DNA of 64,000 nucleotides from Acholoe squamosa (lineage: Eukaryota; Annelida; Polychaeta; Phyllodocida; Polynoidae): positions 18,021,174-18,085,173 of the forward strand of contig OX439042.1 of NCBI GenBank assembly GCA_949317995.1. The letters are read 5' to 3'. The notes under the pieces are model-generated. The model was given only the letters and a program-made list of their open reading frames with translations, was not told where the DNA came from and made no database searches. Both the position numbers and the translations under genes were made by a program. Within the stretch, counting starts at the first letter, position 1. The number at the start of each line of letters is the position of its first letter. Below, piece by piece: positions 23,041 to 34,575 of this stretch.

Positions 23041-23786
23041 ATTTATCTATATGGACATTGTGATAGTTTGTGTGAAGAATATGTGCTCTGCATATATGGT
23101 AACACATTCTGTGGACATATTGTGACAGAAAACCTCAATATGATTTTAACACTTTGTAGGGCTAGACAGAAAGTTGATTGTATGGTTTTGTGTGGCAAAG
23201 GGGGGGGGGGGTTAACATTACATTCTAGATGCCAATCTGGTATGCAGACAACCTGGCCTTGCCCTGAAGGAAACACTGTGTGTTAACTGAAGAATTTGAT
23301 TAAAAAAACCCTAATAACAAATGCAAATGATGTCATGATCTATGGGGATTATATGTAAAATGTGATTTTTGAAAATGGCTACAAGAAAAAGCAAATGATG
23401 GATCTGAATGGGTGAAGCTCTAGGCAAGGTCAAAATGAACTAGTCAAATGTCTTGAACAAAGAGATCAGGTGTATTAAGGTTACAGCCATGGGTATTACT
23501 GGCATGGGGGATATTACTGGCACCCAGGCATTGTGCAGCTGATTTAGCAATATGCGAATGAGTTTTTAGAAATTTCTTTATTTCAAGCCCATTCTTTAGA
23601 CCTTTCTCTTCCAGCCTATGTGCAGAAAAGTGAGAAAATCAGGTTTGTATGTCATGATATTTCCCATTGATTTTGCAATTACTGATTCACCAACCAGCAG
23701 AAATGAGGTTTTATGGTTTTTGCTAAGTTTGTGCTAAATTTGATGCCAATGTTTACTCCATTCAAATTGAATCTCAGAACAACTTT
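23041..23786. other. No gene seen
   Basis: A plus-strand 164-codon ORF that starts in the foldback element and runs to 23286 is composed largely of the tccacaaa repeat. Nothing else is recognisable. Confidence 0.4.
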
Positions 23787-24451
23787 CCCCCTGTGGAGTG
23801 GGGACCTTCATGTGAGTACATGGAGGAGCAGAATAACTTCATTGTGAGTCCACAAGGAGAAATCTCCTTCCATACTGACAGTCGACATACCAGATTTGTA
23901 AAAGGCGCCAAAGCTGGGGTTTCTTGTGGCTTGGGGTGAGCATGTGGGCAGCTGGTGTCCATATGCCCGGGCCCGGGTCTACATGCTTGTCTTTTGCCAT
24001 GGGATTCCCCCTCAGTGAACCACGTCTGAGTGATCAAAGGCCGTGGTTTGTCTGGCCCTGCCTATGGGACCAGGCAAATAAAAAAACACTTGCTATCCTT
24101 CAAAAAGAGTAGGGGAATGAAGCCCCGGTAGTGGTTTTCCCCCTCACCCCTCCTCATAGATTCGGTCATCAGAGATGCCACTTTTTAGGAATTCCGAACT
24201 TTCGTATCTCATTCCTGTACTAATGCTGTTGGTATTTTCTATTGTAAATTGAGAAAAATAGGATGATTTCCGAATTTTCTGAGATCAGTGGGTGGCATCC
24301 CTGGGTCATTCATAGATTTAGTCACTGCTGTGTCAGGCAAGCAGCATATAATACCTGTCCAAAAAGAAAAGAAATGACTTAATGTCCGATAACCCTTAAA
24401 TGTCTGAGTTCCTCGATGGCCCCAGGACGTGAAACTAAACAAACAAACAAA
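23787..24451 (+). mobile_element. AAAC-tailed retroposon, family S2, copy 2
   Basis: Highly similar to 2759-3297 over its length, tail (aaac)4. Target duplication cagaacaacttt at 23775-23786 and 24452-24463. Interrupted by a MITE at 24170-24303. Confidence 0.8.
24170..24303. mobile_element. 134-bp hAT-like MITE
   Basis: Inverted ends CAGAGATGCCAC and the complement of CAGGGATGCCAC, the CAG-R-GATGCCA type known from hAT elements. The duplication is 6 bp, GGTCAT (24164-24169, 24304-24309). S2 copy 1 gives the empty site ggtcattcat. Confidence 0.8.
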
Positions 24452-24463
24452 CAGAACAACTTT

Positions 24464-25349
24464 AGGGATATTTCCCATACCTAAGAATGTCATTTGCCTT
24501 CCAAAACAGTCAATTTGATAGGGGTTGCCTGTAATAACATATCTGCTCAGTCGTTGGTATTAATGGTACCCTGCTGTGTAGTTGACATTGTTTCAGGGTA
24601 CATACTGCATGTTTTCTGGCATTGGCTAATTTGGAGGCCTGGTACATAAAACAAGCGTGCCATTTCCATATTAGGATCCCAGTCACATAGCATTCGGGAC
24701 CACCTACATAAAAGTACATGTACATATGCCTTATTAATATATAAGGTTGTGAAACTGCTCTAAACTCTATGGCTCTTAAGATTAATAGCCATCGTCCTGG
24801 GGCACGTAAAATGACCGCTGACCATTAACCCCTTAAGGAACACCTCAACCCTTTATGGGCCAACAGTGCATACATGCCCATTTGTTGTTAACTCATGCAG
24901 CAATGACATAGGACATAGACAATGACATAGAACATAAATATCAATGGCAACATAGGCCAATGGCCTAAACTTTATTTATAATTAAAATGTCAAAATATAA
25001 TTGGACAAGTGGTGTGTCATGTCTTATATTGAGGTAAAAGAAAGTACTTACATTGGTTATCTTAATGTTCATGTTCGTGTTTACATAAAACTAGAGAGAG
25101 AGAAACCAAAAGAGGATATGGTGTATAAGCAAAGAGTTTGGGTCACGGTCTAGAAACACCCTGTAACATCCAAATATAACATGAGTCTTTTGACATCAAT
25201 GAGGGTCCAAGTTTTTGATTTAACATTAAGATATATGCAAGGTTAAGCAGATAAGTTTCGTGTCCCTATGTGCTATTTATAACATGGCATCAAGAAGCTT
25301 CAATAGATAGGAGGTGAAACTCAGAGCTTTACCTATGGACACAATGTAA
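24464..25349. other. No gene seen
   Basis: AT-rich, no supported ORF or repeat. A C-run at about 25352 starts the long inverted repeat. Confidence 0.4.
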
Positions 25350-27450
25350 CAGCCCCCCCCCCTTAAAAGTAGGCTCCCTTTTGTGTTCAGTATTGAGTCC
25401 TATGTAGGATAAGGGGGTTTATGGAGATGTCAGGAATCTTTATCAGAGTGATAAAGATGGAAACAAGGAGCCACCTACACCAAAAAATCCTGCTGAATCC
25501 AAAATTTGTGATCTTGATTCTCAAAATTTGACCAAAAGTACCTAAAAAGGAGGTTTGATTATGAGAATATTTTAAAAATGTACAAAAGTTATATTGAAAA
25601 TGATTGGAGCTTTTTATAGATGCAACATGCTAATCAAAGTCAAAACCTCAATCTACATATTCCAATGTCTGCCTATCTCAACCTGACAAGTACTCTGCCT
25701 GTGTATGGCTCTGCCTCTCCCACATACTGCCTATCCCTTAGTCTACCTATCACTCATACTACCTATCCCTTGAGACATCTAGAGTTAAAATTAGGTGTTC
25801 CCTCAAATGGCTTAAAGGGTTAAAGTTTACCCCTCACCTTTGTACCTAGTTATCTCTGTACATTCTTACCATTAGTCTACCTATCCTCAATCTGACTATC
25901 ATTCACTTTACCTATCCCTCATGGTGACTATTTCCCATCTCTGCACATCCCTCATATTTGACTGGCACATCTGTGATATTACCTAGCACCAATGTATCTT
26001 TTGAATATGCTCACTTCACAAAGTACTCTCTATGCCTATCTCTTAAACTGTTTATTACACATGCTACCTATCCTCCTTGCTACCCATCCTCTTCAATACA
26101 TATCCCTCATGCTCACTTAATAGCTTTCCTACCTATCACAGCTTGTTCAGCTGGGATAGATCACAACCAACCTTTATTTTGATCTCTTAGTCAACCTATC
26201 CCCTAAGGAACAAATTTAAGTCTACCTCAAGCATACATCTACCTATCACTCATGCTATATCCTTAAGGTTGCCTATTCTTCATGGTATATAAGCCCTCAG
26301 TTTTTTAACCTTAAAAAATATTTTGTTGTCAGGTAAGTAAGTTTTACTCCTGCCCTTGGTATAGTGGCCGTGCTCGTGCACATGGAGCTGGGTGCTGATC
26401 TCCCTCACAGGCAATTCAGCTATCAGGAGGTGTACCTCACAGAAACAAGTACCATGGGGCTATACAGGTTTCAGGATACATACACAGTGCCCATGGATGC
26501 CAGCCTATGGTCGCTTCGCTTTGACATTTCTGTCTCGAGGTTTTGTCACTGCCCCCTGCCTACTTTCGCACAGTGAGATAAATCTCTGGTGCTCCTCATT
26601 TTACCGACCAACGAATGGATGGAGAGCTGAGTCAACTCGGACAGGACTCGAACCGGCGATCTGGCGATCCGTCGGCGAGCGCGCTATCCAAAGTGAGCTT
26701 GAGGGATAGGTATTGAAGAGGATGGGTAGCAAGGAGGATAGGTAATAAATAGTTTAAGAGATAGGCACAAGAGGGTACCTTGTAAGGTGAGCATATTCAA
26801 AAGATACATTGGTGCTAGGTAATATCACAGATGTGCCAGTCAAATATGAGGGATGTGCAGAGTTGGGGGATAGTCACCATGAGGGATACAGGTAGGTAAA
26901 GTGAATGATAGGCAGATTGAGGATAGGTAGACTAATGGTAAGAATGTACAGAGAAAACTAGGTTCAAAGGTGAGGGGTAAACTTTAAACCTTTAAGCCAT
27001 TTGAGGGAAAACCTAATTAAACTCTAGATGTTTTAAGGGATAGGTAGTATGAGTGATATGCAGACTAAGGGATAGGCAGTATGTGGGATAGGCAGAGCCA
27101 TACGCAGGCAGAGTACTTGTCAGGTTGGGATAGGCAAACATTTGGATGTGTAGATTGAGGTACTGACTTTGATTAGCATGTTGCATCTATAAAAAGTTCC
27201 AATCATTTTCAATATAACTTTTTTACATTTTTAAAATATTCTCATCATCAAACCTCATTTTTAGGTACCTTTGGGCAAATTTTGAGAATCAAGACCACAA
27301 ATTTTGGATTCCGCAGGATTTTTTGGTATATAGGTGGCTCCTTGTTTTCATTTGATATCACTCTGATAAAGATTCCTAACATCTCCATAAACCCCTTTAT
27401 CTTACATAGGACTCAGTACTGAACACAAAAGGTAGCCTACTTTTAAGGGG
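25350..27450. mobile_element. Long inverted-repeat (foldback) element, arms about 0.76 kb
   Basis: The left arm (25350-26120) and right arm (26692-27450) are reverse complements over almost their full length with small indels: ttaaaagtaggct at 25354 pairs with agcctacttttaa at 27435, and gatgcaacatgctaatcaaa pairs near 27175. The inner half is a ctacctatccct-type minisatellite. The spacer 26121-26691 holds a tRNA-headed SINE. A transcript would form a very long hairpin. Confidence 0.85.
26335..26691 (-). mobile_element. tRNA-headed SINE in the inverted-repeat spacer, family S3
   Basis: Minus strand from about 26690 reads ggatagcgcgctcgccgac, then GGTTCGAGTCC, a consensus Pol III B box, then gttgactcagctctccatcc. 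This resembles a tRNA-derived SINE head, with a 250-bp body after it. The A-box half is partly missing at the junction with the right arm. The tail is not clear. Confidence 0.55.
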
Positions 27451-27840
27451 ACGTAAGGTGCAGATTCCACAAAAACCCTTTTTCAGTCAAAATAAGTATA
27501 AAACACATCAAACCTGTACATATTATAGATGGTTGGAAGCGTAATCAATGCCTTTATCAATTTCCTTCAATAATTTAGCATTTTGTTTTTCATGGAATGT
27601 GAGTGGAACAAAAACATTCATTTTGCTTAGAACATCATTATGGCCTAAAAATCTACCATATTTGTTACTTTTGATGAAACTACATGAATTTTGGAGGAAT
27701 TCCCAAGGGCACTTTTTTTTCTTTTGTTCCTACTCCAATTATCAAGGTCTACAGAGCTGTTTAAAGTTGGGTTGTCATTCAGAAAGTGTAATTTTCTGGG
27801 AAAATGGGCGAAAATAGGTGAAACTGCCACGTTTCTGGTA
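27451..27840. other. No gene seen
   Basis: Short ORFs on both strands (89 and 136 codons); the minus-strand one runs through the adjacent SINE. No motif recognised. Confidence 0.4.
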
Positions 27841-28021
27841 GTGAGTGAGTAATAGATGTTTACCGCCATTTCGACAGCTAAGGTCATATTCATGGCGAGA
27901 ACGACATTACACAATTTCACAGAGGAATGTGTCGGTGCCCGCGCATATGTGCACCACACACTTCCGAGGGGATAGGAAAGAGGAGATATAGACCCTTTTA
28001 AGTGGCCTAGGGAAGCCCGAG
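27841..28021 (-). mobile_element. SINE, family S1a, minus orientation
   Basis: Complement of the S1a consensus. Imperfect 11-bp duplication cgtttctggta (27830-27840) and cgtttctagta (28022-28032). Confidence 0.85.
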
Positions 28022-28032
28022 CGTTTCTAGTA

Positions 28033-28796
28033 TCGCCCAAAAAGCCATGACACACATATAGGGGAGCTTGATGTATTGCTTTTATAATCCGCCTTAAAAG
28101 TAAGAAATTTCAACCATCCTCTACTCTAATTATGTGGAAATGAAGGGGAACATGATGGCACACAATTTAAACCTTATATTTCTTGGCGAAACAGTGTATT
28201 ATTATGGGAAAAAGGGTAGTAAAGTAACAAATTTTCCTGATAAGACGGTAGGATTAAGACAGGTTGAAGTATCGCAATATCTTGTGCATATTGCGAGGCA
28301 TCACGAGAGTTGGTGCAAGCTGGCCCCAAACGGCCATACCGTAGGTCTATGCTTTAGAGATTGAAACATTGAACAGAATTGTTCACAAAGAGGCCAAGAC
28401 AGTACAAACATGATGGATGGGTGGGATGAGAGGAGTACATGTAGCACCGAAATGGCTTCATAACAGGTGTGTAAAAGTGATTTCAGGTGCCCTGATCTGT
28501 ACAGTGTTAGATTAGATCCTTATTCAATGCCTCCTGATATCATTTTTGCCAGCCATGGCAAGAAAATACCCAAATGGCGAGTGTACAGGGAGACCATCGG
28601 TCCCGGGGCGGAAGACCGGCATGGAGACAAAATGCTGATGGGACGTGTAAGGGTGGCTCCCGGGCCGATTGGTCTTCCGCCTCCATGTTCTTTCCACACT
28701 TTGGCGTGGAGGTATCCTATATTAAGAGTATCAACTAAATGAAAAAGACATGTATCTGCAGGAATTACACCTCTTCACTTTACAATGAAGAACTAA
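28033..28796. other. No gene seen
   Basis: Plus-strand ORFs of 76 and 91 codons (28134-28364, 28467-28742) have no recognised domain. The second has a slightly GC-richer segment (28590-28690) with cggtcccggggcggaag and its inverse gggccgattggtcttccgc. Confidence 0.35.
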
Positions 28797-29117
28797 GGGA
28801 GTGATCATTTTTTAACAACGGGGGGGGGGGGCTGGTGGGTGCGAAAAAAATTTCAACCCCCCCCCCTCTCGAGGGGGTAACATTTTTTCAACCCCCCATA
28901 AGGGACAAAAATCGCGCGTGGACGTCCCCTTTTAGCCTATAGTAACGCGCAGGGTTTTCCACTGAAACCAGGTGAAATTATTTTGACCCCCCCATCAGAG
29001 GTATTGAAAAAATTCTGACCCCGCCCCCGTCAAGGGGTTGAAACAATTCTGACCCCCCCCCCCTCAAACCCACCAGCCCCCCCCCCCCCCCCCTGTTGTT
29101 AAAAAATGATCACTCCC
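28797..29117. mobile_element. PIF/Harbinger-like MITE, family M1, copy C
   Basis: GGGAGTGATCATTTTTTAAC at the left and its exact complement at the right, flanked by TAA (28794-28796, 29118-29120). The interior matches copy B, including gacgtccccttttagcctat. Confidence 0.85.
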
Positions 29118-29120
29118 TAA

Positions 29121-29676
29121 GACATCTGACAAATTTCTATCCCATAGAGCTGTTCCAAGCAAAACAAGTTAACAGGAAAGGGTTTTTCTCTCTTTCAAAT
29201 TCACATTCTTTTTACCATAGAAAGGCTTCAAGCTGTTCTACTGAACCCTCCTATGTGCCCCTTAAGTCAGTTAACAAGGCACATCATATACATCGACACA
29301 TTCCCTTCACAAGATTCTTTGAATCTGAGGGCAGGGCATTGGTAGGAGTGGCCAGACTTGAGACTGGGGTGTGGACCAATTTGGAGGGTGCGCCACTATT
29401 TTGGGAACTGATCTGAGGACCCACCCTGAGAGAGCTTTCCTTTATGTCTAGAGGGAGGCCTATTGAACTCAATACCAACAGGCCAGGGTATGGTGTCTCT
29501 GAACCAGGCAAAAGTAAATGCATATGCAGCAGGAAGGCAGATTCAGAGAAGAGAGACCAGCCCGCTGCATTTTGATTGATTAAATGGTTTATTGGCCAAC
29601 ATTCTCATATACAAATGAGCTTTTCAACAATCAGCCATGTGGGCATTCAAAGACATCATGTCAACAAGTCATTTAG
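29121..29676. other. No gene seen
   Basis: A plus-strand ORF (29096-29416) starts inside the MITE and shows no motif. Confidence 0.4.
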
Positions 29677-29701
29677 TGTGTGTGTGGGTGGGTGGGTGGG
29701 T

Positions 29702-29748
<47 letters not shown>
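29677..29748. repeat. GT/GGGT microsatellite
   Basis: Uninterrupted tgtg with a block of gggt units, about 70 bp. Confidence 0.95.
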
Positions 29749-29749
<1 letters not shown>

Positions 29750-29844
29750 TTCGGTAATATAGTACAACATAGCTTAACATAATCCAAGTATGTAGCTCTG
29801 AGTAGTGGTATGCATTCAGTCGATACTTTCATAAGTCTTACTGG

Positions 29845-30565
29845 TAGTCATTCCATCTAGTAGCTTTCTTTTGAACTCATCCAATGTTGCTGCATGCTGT
29901 TGTCCTGCATGAATATGACCTTAGCTGTTGAAATGGCGTTAAACACCTATTACTCACTCACTCACTCACTTGTCCTGCAGTCAGACTGTCCCATAGCAGC
30001 TTTCCTCTTTGTAGTGGACTCCTGGCATATGCATCCTGTATGACTCGGGGTAAGTCCAGCTGTATCTTGGCATTTCCTCTCAAGTCTCTTATTGGTACTC
30101 GTCTATTCTCCAACTTTAGGGCATACACATACATCATGGCCAGCAACTACCTGTTACGCCTTGTTTGCAACTTTTTTATACCATACAGTCTAGCAGCTGT
30201 GCCACCCTGATGTCCCTTGGGTCCCTGATGCATTCACAAATGTGCAAGGCATCATTTTGTAGCGTTTGGTATGCATCCGGTACCCATGCTGGGCCCCAAT
30301 CACTCACCACACAGCCATACTCAAGTATTGGTCTGATCATTGTCTCGTACACCTTGAATGTTGTTGCTGCATCTGTATGTGCTCTGATTTCACATAACTG
30401 GCCCAACCATATTTTGACGAGATTTATGACTTTACGAGCCTGGTGACGCAATGTTAAACCCTGCATCAATAGTTACGCCCATGTAATTGAACGTTTTTAC
30501 CATCTCAAGCTCTCTGTCGTCCAGTTTGAGTGTCAAGCCATCTAAGTTGTGTGCCCTATGTTGTG
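29845..30565 (-). pseudogene. LINE reverse-transcriptase C-terminal fragment
   Basis: The minus-strand frame has LKLDDRELEMVKTFNYMGVT, then (after a frame change) LRHQARKV and YETMIRPILEYGCVVSDWGP, then QTLQNDALHICECIRD and a final SPLQRGKLLWDSL. This is the typical end of an APE-type LINE ORF2 (yLGv-iD, Y-..-PILEY, iQ..alR). The catalytic part is missing and a short SINE piece interrupts the end. Confidence 0.75.
29910..29970 (+). mobile_element. 5'-truncated SINE S1a, 61 bp
   Basis: Only the last 60 bp of S1a (gaatatgaccttagctgttg ... actcactcact), but with a target duplication tgtcctgca at 29901-29909 and 29971-29979. It is a true truncated insertion, not a deletion remnant. Confidence 0.85.
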
Positions 30566-30933
30566 GGAGAGTGGTGGGTAAGTGTAGGGGTGTGGATTCA
30601 TAGACTTGGTTTTTAGATTAAAGAACATGAGTTACAATTGATGTACTCGTTATATCACATGGCTGCATGAATGCATCCTGCCACTTGTAGCAATGGTTGA
30701 TTTAGATGGGGGCACAGGGGCACAAGTCCCCCTCTTTTTGCCTGCAGTTTTAGAGTTTATTTGCCTATCGATCCCTCAAAATTAACTAAAAATACAGGCT
30801 ATATAAAGGGTGTGCCCCTTCTTTTCAAAACCCTGGATCCGACAATGCTACACTCTAGATTGGATTGATGTTCCACTGGAGAATTACATCCCGGGACTAC
30901 AGTCCAGTGTATTGATGCACATGAAACGATACA
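30566..30933. other. No gene seen
   Basis: AT-rich, no supported feature. Confidence 0.4.
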
Positions 30934-31961
30934 CAGGGTGTCCGGCGATCCTACTTTTTCCTATTTTTTTATGATTTTGCTATTTTTCCTACTTTTTCTC
31001 CAAAATACCTACTTTTTCAATTTGCTTTGGCGCGTGCAATATAAAAATACCGTTAGTTGCTTTGAAGCATATCTTGCTTGTGTCAGTACATGTTTATAGT
31101 AACTTATGTCAAGTGAAATCAACCTTCAAGTCTTAATGTGTGCCATGCATAGGCTATTGTAGTTCCCAATGAGGTACCTGAGGGAACTTATCACAGGCAT
31201 GGTAAATTATTAAGGAGTACCTGATTTTATTACCAAAACTATGGCATGTGAATGATTTTCCTCCTCTTATATGTTTTATTCATTTAGTCTCGTACTGGCT
31301 AATAACATTACTTTGGGTAGATTTAGCCTCCACATGGTTTATGAATAGTGCAGTTTTACTGTTATCTAAGATATCTATGACTCAGCATGTGAGTTATATC
31401 ATTGCAATTTGCAGTATTTATTAATCACATCTTCATTAAAGATTCAGAGATATTGGCTTGTGGAATGAAAGAGCCAATTCTGACACCATTGGTGTATCAA
31501 TTGATGTTTGATTATGCTAAAGTTAATTGTGTGGTGATGGTAGGGATTAACTTGGTTGACATATATGCTTTGAGCATTAGAACTAGTATTATACTAATGT
31601 TTCACTCATAAACCCTTTAGCAGAATACGTGCAAACACCTAACTGATAGTGATCAGGGAGGTAATATCAAAAGGTGGCTACATGAAACGTCAATAATATT
31701 ATAGAACTAATAGTGTCAGTGTTGGCTGCAATCTATATTTTAAACCATGGAGTGCTAATGTAGAAAACATTCAGAATTGCTTGCAGTTATGTTGTTATGA
31801 TTGTCATGATACTATTGGACAAAGATAGCACTCCCTTAACATTGCTGTGCTTTTAGTTTTAGGCTATGCACTGCTGGTGATGGGTCAATACATTGGTGAC
31901 GGATTCATCTGACATCAAGTAACCTAGATCATTAAAGTCTGTGGTAGAACTTTATAGAAAC

Positions 31962-32501
31962 ATGCAAAATCCCACAAAATTTCAAGAATCTTGGTTAAAT
32001 AAGACAGATAAAAATGGAAATTTAGTCAAACAGTGGTGTTGTGTAGATCCAAGTTCTGCTTACAAAGCGTACTGCTCACTATGCAACAAATCATTTCAAA
32101 TAGACAATACAGATCTCCTGCAAGTTCTAGCCCATGTGTCAAGGGTTAAGCATACTGGTTTTGCTAAAGCCAGATTTGGAAGCACACAGCGCCACTTCGA
32201 AAAGAAAAGTGCTAGTGCAGCAGCTAGTGCATCTGTATCAGATGGTGCTGAACCAACCATAAGTGACAAAACAGTACCCAGTGCAAGCACCTCTGCTAAG
32301 CCTAGTTCATTCATGGTGCAGACAGCTTACCAGCAAGAACAGACTACCATTGCTGAAATCCTATGGGCCCACAAAGTATGTGAGAGGAACTTCAGCTTTC
32401 AGTCTTGTGAAGGATTGTCTGACTTATTTAAGAGAATGTTTCCCTGTGAGAGCGATATTGTGACATACCCTCCGTGTAGTACTGTAAAACTGCTGTCATA
32501 A
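31962..32501 (+). CDS. Zinc-finger, hAT-transposase-like N-terminal ORF
   Basis: Codons before 31962 lack ATG, so I start here (179 residues). Visible parts: FQESWLNKTDKNGN and QWC near the start, a Cys/His cluster CSLC...AHVSRVKH (C-x2-C-x16-H-x5-H), an Ala/Ser linker, then AEILWAHKVCERNFSFQSCE and DLFKRMFP. These match the BED-like N-terminus of hAT-type transposases and their animal relatives; the catalytic DDE part is absent. Its last six codons come from the MITE inserted at 32482. DNA binding without catalysis is the most it could do. Confidence 0.55.
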   Translation: MQNPTKFQESWLNKTDKNGNLVKQWCCVDPSSAYKAYCSLCNKSFQIDNTDLLQVLAHVSRVKHTGFAKARFGSTQRHFEKKSASAAASASVSDGAEPTISDKTVPSASTSAKPSSFMVQTAYQQEQTTIAEILWAHKVCERNFSFQSCEGLSDLFKRMFPCESDIVTYPPCSTVKLLS

Positions 32502-32681
32502 GCCGGATTTTCTTTTCTTATTTTTGACCAAAATCCGCTTCTAAATTTCTCCCAAAGTCCTTTCCCCCCCCCCCCCCCCGCTTATGACTGAGTTCTTTTT
32601 TAACTAAATCGGCTTATAGTATTTCCTGAAAGTCTACCCCGGGCTTATGACTGAGGTAAGCTTATGAGTGGGGTTTTACGG
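32482..32681. mobile_element. 200-bp MITE with resolvable empty site
   Basis: Left end ctgtaaaac, right end gttttacgg. Copy A at about 5820-5837 has gtgtagtacatgaatac with no insert; here the same flanks are separated by the element with GTAC on both sides (32479-32482, 32681-32684). The duplication is TA or GTAC; the palindromic target makes them indistinguishable. The interior contains cataagccgg/ggcttatgac repeats and a C18 run. Confidence 0.8.
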
Positions 32682-33019
32682 TACATGAATACATTGTACA
32701 AAAAACGTGTCTATTAAGTAAGTTCTATAGAGGGGTTTCACAAAATTAGTACCTCACAGATCTTGTATGGCAGCCATGTTGAGGCAAAACTCTTGTCATA
32801 GACTTATCATTACACGTTTCCCCTGTTAGTGTGCTGAAACAACTAGCCAATTTCTCAATCTCAATCTAGGATCAGTAATCCCAATACATTGGCAACAATC
32901 CATGACAAAGAAACAATTTACTGTTTTATTTCACACATTGTGCTCCAACATGGCCACTGTACATCATTTTGACATAGCAGACTCGCAGTAAATGCTTTCA
33001 TGAAACCACTGTATATCAT

Positions 33020-33393
33020 TGTAAGGGGTTGTGGCCTTATGGACCTGGGGGTTCGGGTCTTACGATTCGGAAAGAAAGAGTAAGACGGTGTTTCAAGTGT
33101 ATGCCAACGGTTAGATTTATTACTAATGCACACTCACGGCTACCCGATAGTATAGAAGGGGCAGCTAATAATGATTAATGGTGGTCTACATTCTTTGGAG
33201 GCCAGAAGGGCCTCTGACGTAGCGGCTGAGCCCTGGGCTTTATATAAGGACCCAGGTGTTCGTCGTCAGATGTCCCCACAGACCCGGATCGGTGCTGCCA
33301 CCTATCCGGAACCTGAGGATCGTCCGACGACTCGACTCACCCGCCACGTCAGACGGTACCCAACTCTATGGTTAAACAATACGTACCTCTACA
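33020..33393 (-). repeat. 3' LTR of the gypsy element
   Basis: 374 bp, identical to the 5' LTR except four substitutions. Contains AATAAA on the minus strand (33116-33121) and the same TATA motif as the 5' LTR. Confidence 0.95.
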
Positions 33394-33403
33394 CCACTCC
33401 CCC
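33394..33403 (-). other. Polypurine tract
   Basis: Minus strand GGGGGAGTGG directly against the 3' LTR start TGTAGAGG; the usual plus-strand primer site. Confidence 0.85.
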
Positions 33404-34575
33404 AGACATTTAGGAGGGTGTTATAGTTATAGTAATATTACTAGGATAACACAAGGGCATCTGTTCCTCCAATACCCCGTATTCCCTCGGTAAAATAAGA
33501 AGTTTTACTTCAACTTCCCTCCGGTACCCTACGGTAAGTTTCCCAAAATTCCAAAATATAACATTAACACCAAATTAAATATGATTCAAATGTCATATAC
33601 ATATATTCTGATAGTGTATATAGTTACATAATAATAAATTGGATGTTGTAATATGATACGAATTACTTGAATGAATAACAGTTGTATGTATCAAAACTGT
33701 TAATCAGCTTATTATACCTTTAGAATAACATATCATGTTTACGGTATAAGTAATAGGACAAGTATCATAATTCGATACATGTGATAGTAACAGTTATGTG
33801 TAACGGAACTGTTAATATTAAATAAATCACATAATAACATCCATATGCGTTTATAGTTATTAATAACACATTTGATTATATAGTCTTGAAAAAGACTTTA
33901 AAAGTATATACACTATCTAATGATATATAATCATGTATCATCATAACATGATATAACCATATGAATCCGTTAAGGATTCCGTGAGTAGTACGAGTAGAAC
34001 CATTTGTATTATACACTTGAAAAAGAAAAAAATCACGGTGTAGTAATGAATATGATAATATATATGATATCACCGTGTACCAAATAACCTCTATAACACC
34101 AGATTAATATATTTATGATACAATATGTCTCGCAGGACAATAATATGTACGTTCTGGTGTAGTTTACCGGATCTTATATTATGAATATCAACAACAATTT
34201 GAGATCCGTACTAATAGATATGTATATACCCGTATCACAATATATAGTAAGTTATGACTACAATGTCAATATGCACATACAAATATCATTATAGAAAAAT
34301 AGACATGTGACATTATGTACAATATAAAAATGGTAGATGCTGCTGGAGTCTTCTGCTGTAGTTTTCCGGATACTAGAAGGTAAGTGTGGTCAGCTAACCA
34401 CGGGATGGACGTGCTAAAGTCTATTCTTGGTTATTAAAGTGAACACGGTAGATGAATTTGGGGCAGCTACCCACAATCCTCTGGAAGTGCTATAGTTCAT
34501 AAGTATATCCGAATGGTGTAGAGTAGAAGTAGAGTGTAGATCCGGTTTTGTCAACAGTGTAGAATCGTAATCCAT
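33404..34575 (-). other. AT-rich 3' untranslated region of the gypsy element
   Basis: About 1.2 kb with no ORF, very AT-rich, with short inverted motifs such as tcacggtg (34034) and caccgtg (34071). No envelope or other coding remnant seen. Confidence 0.6.

Noticed and set aside
22792-23286. 164-codon plus-strand ORF
   Set aside because: Starts inside the foldback terminus and follows the tccacaaa repeat; no domain.
31402-31611. 69-codon ORF upstream of the zinc-finger ORF
   Set aside because: Broken in copy A, no motif; not supported as a gene.
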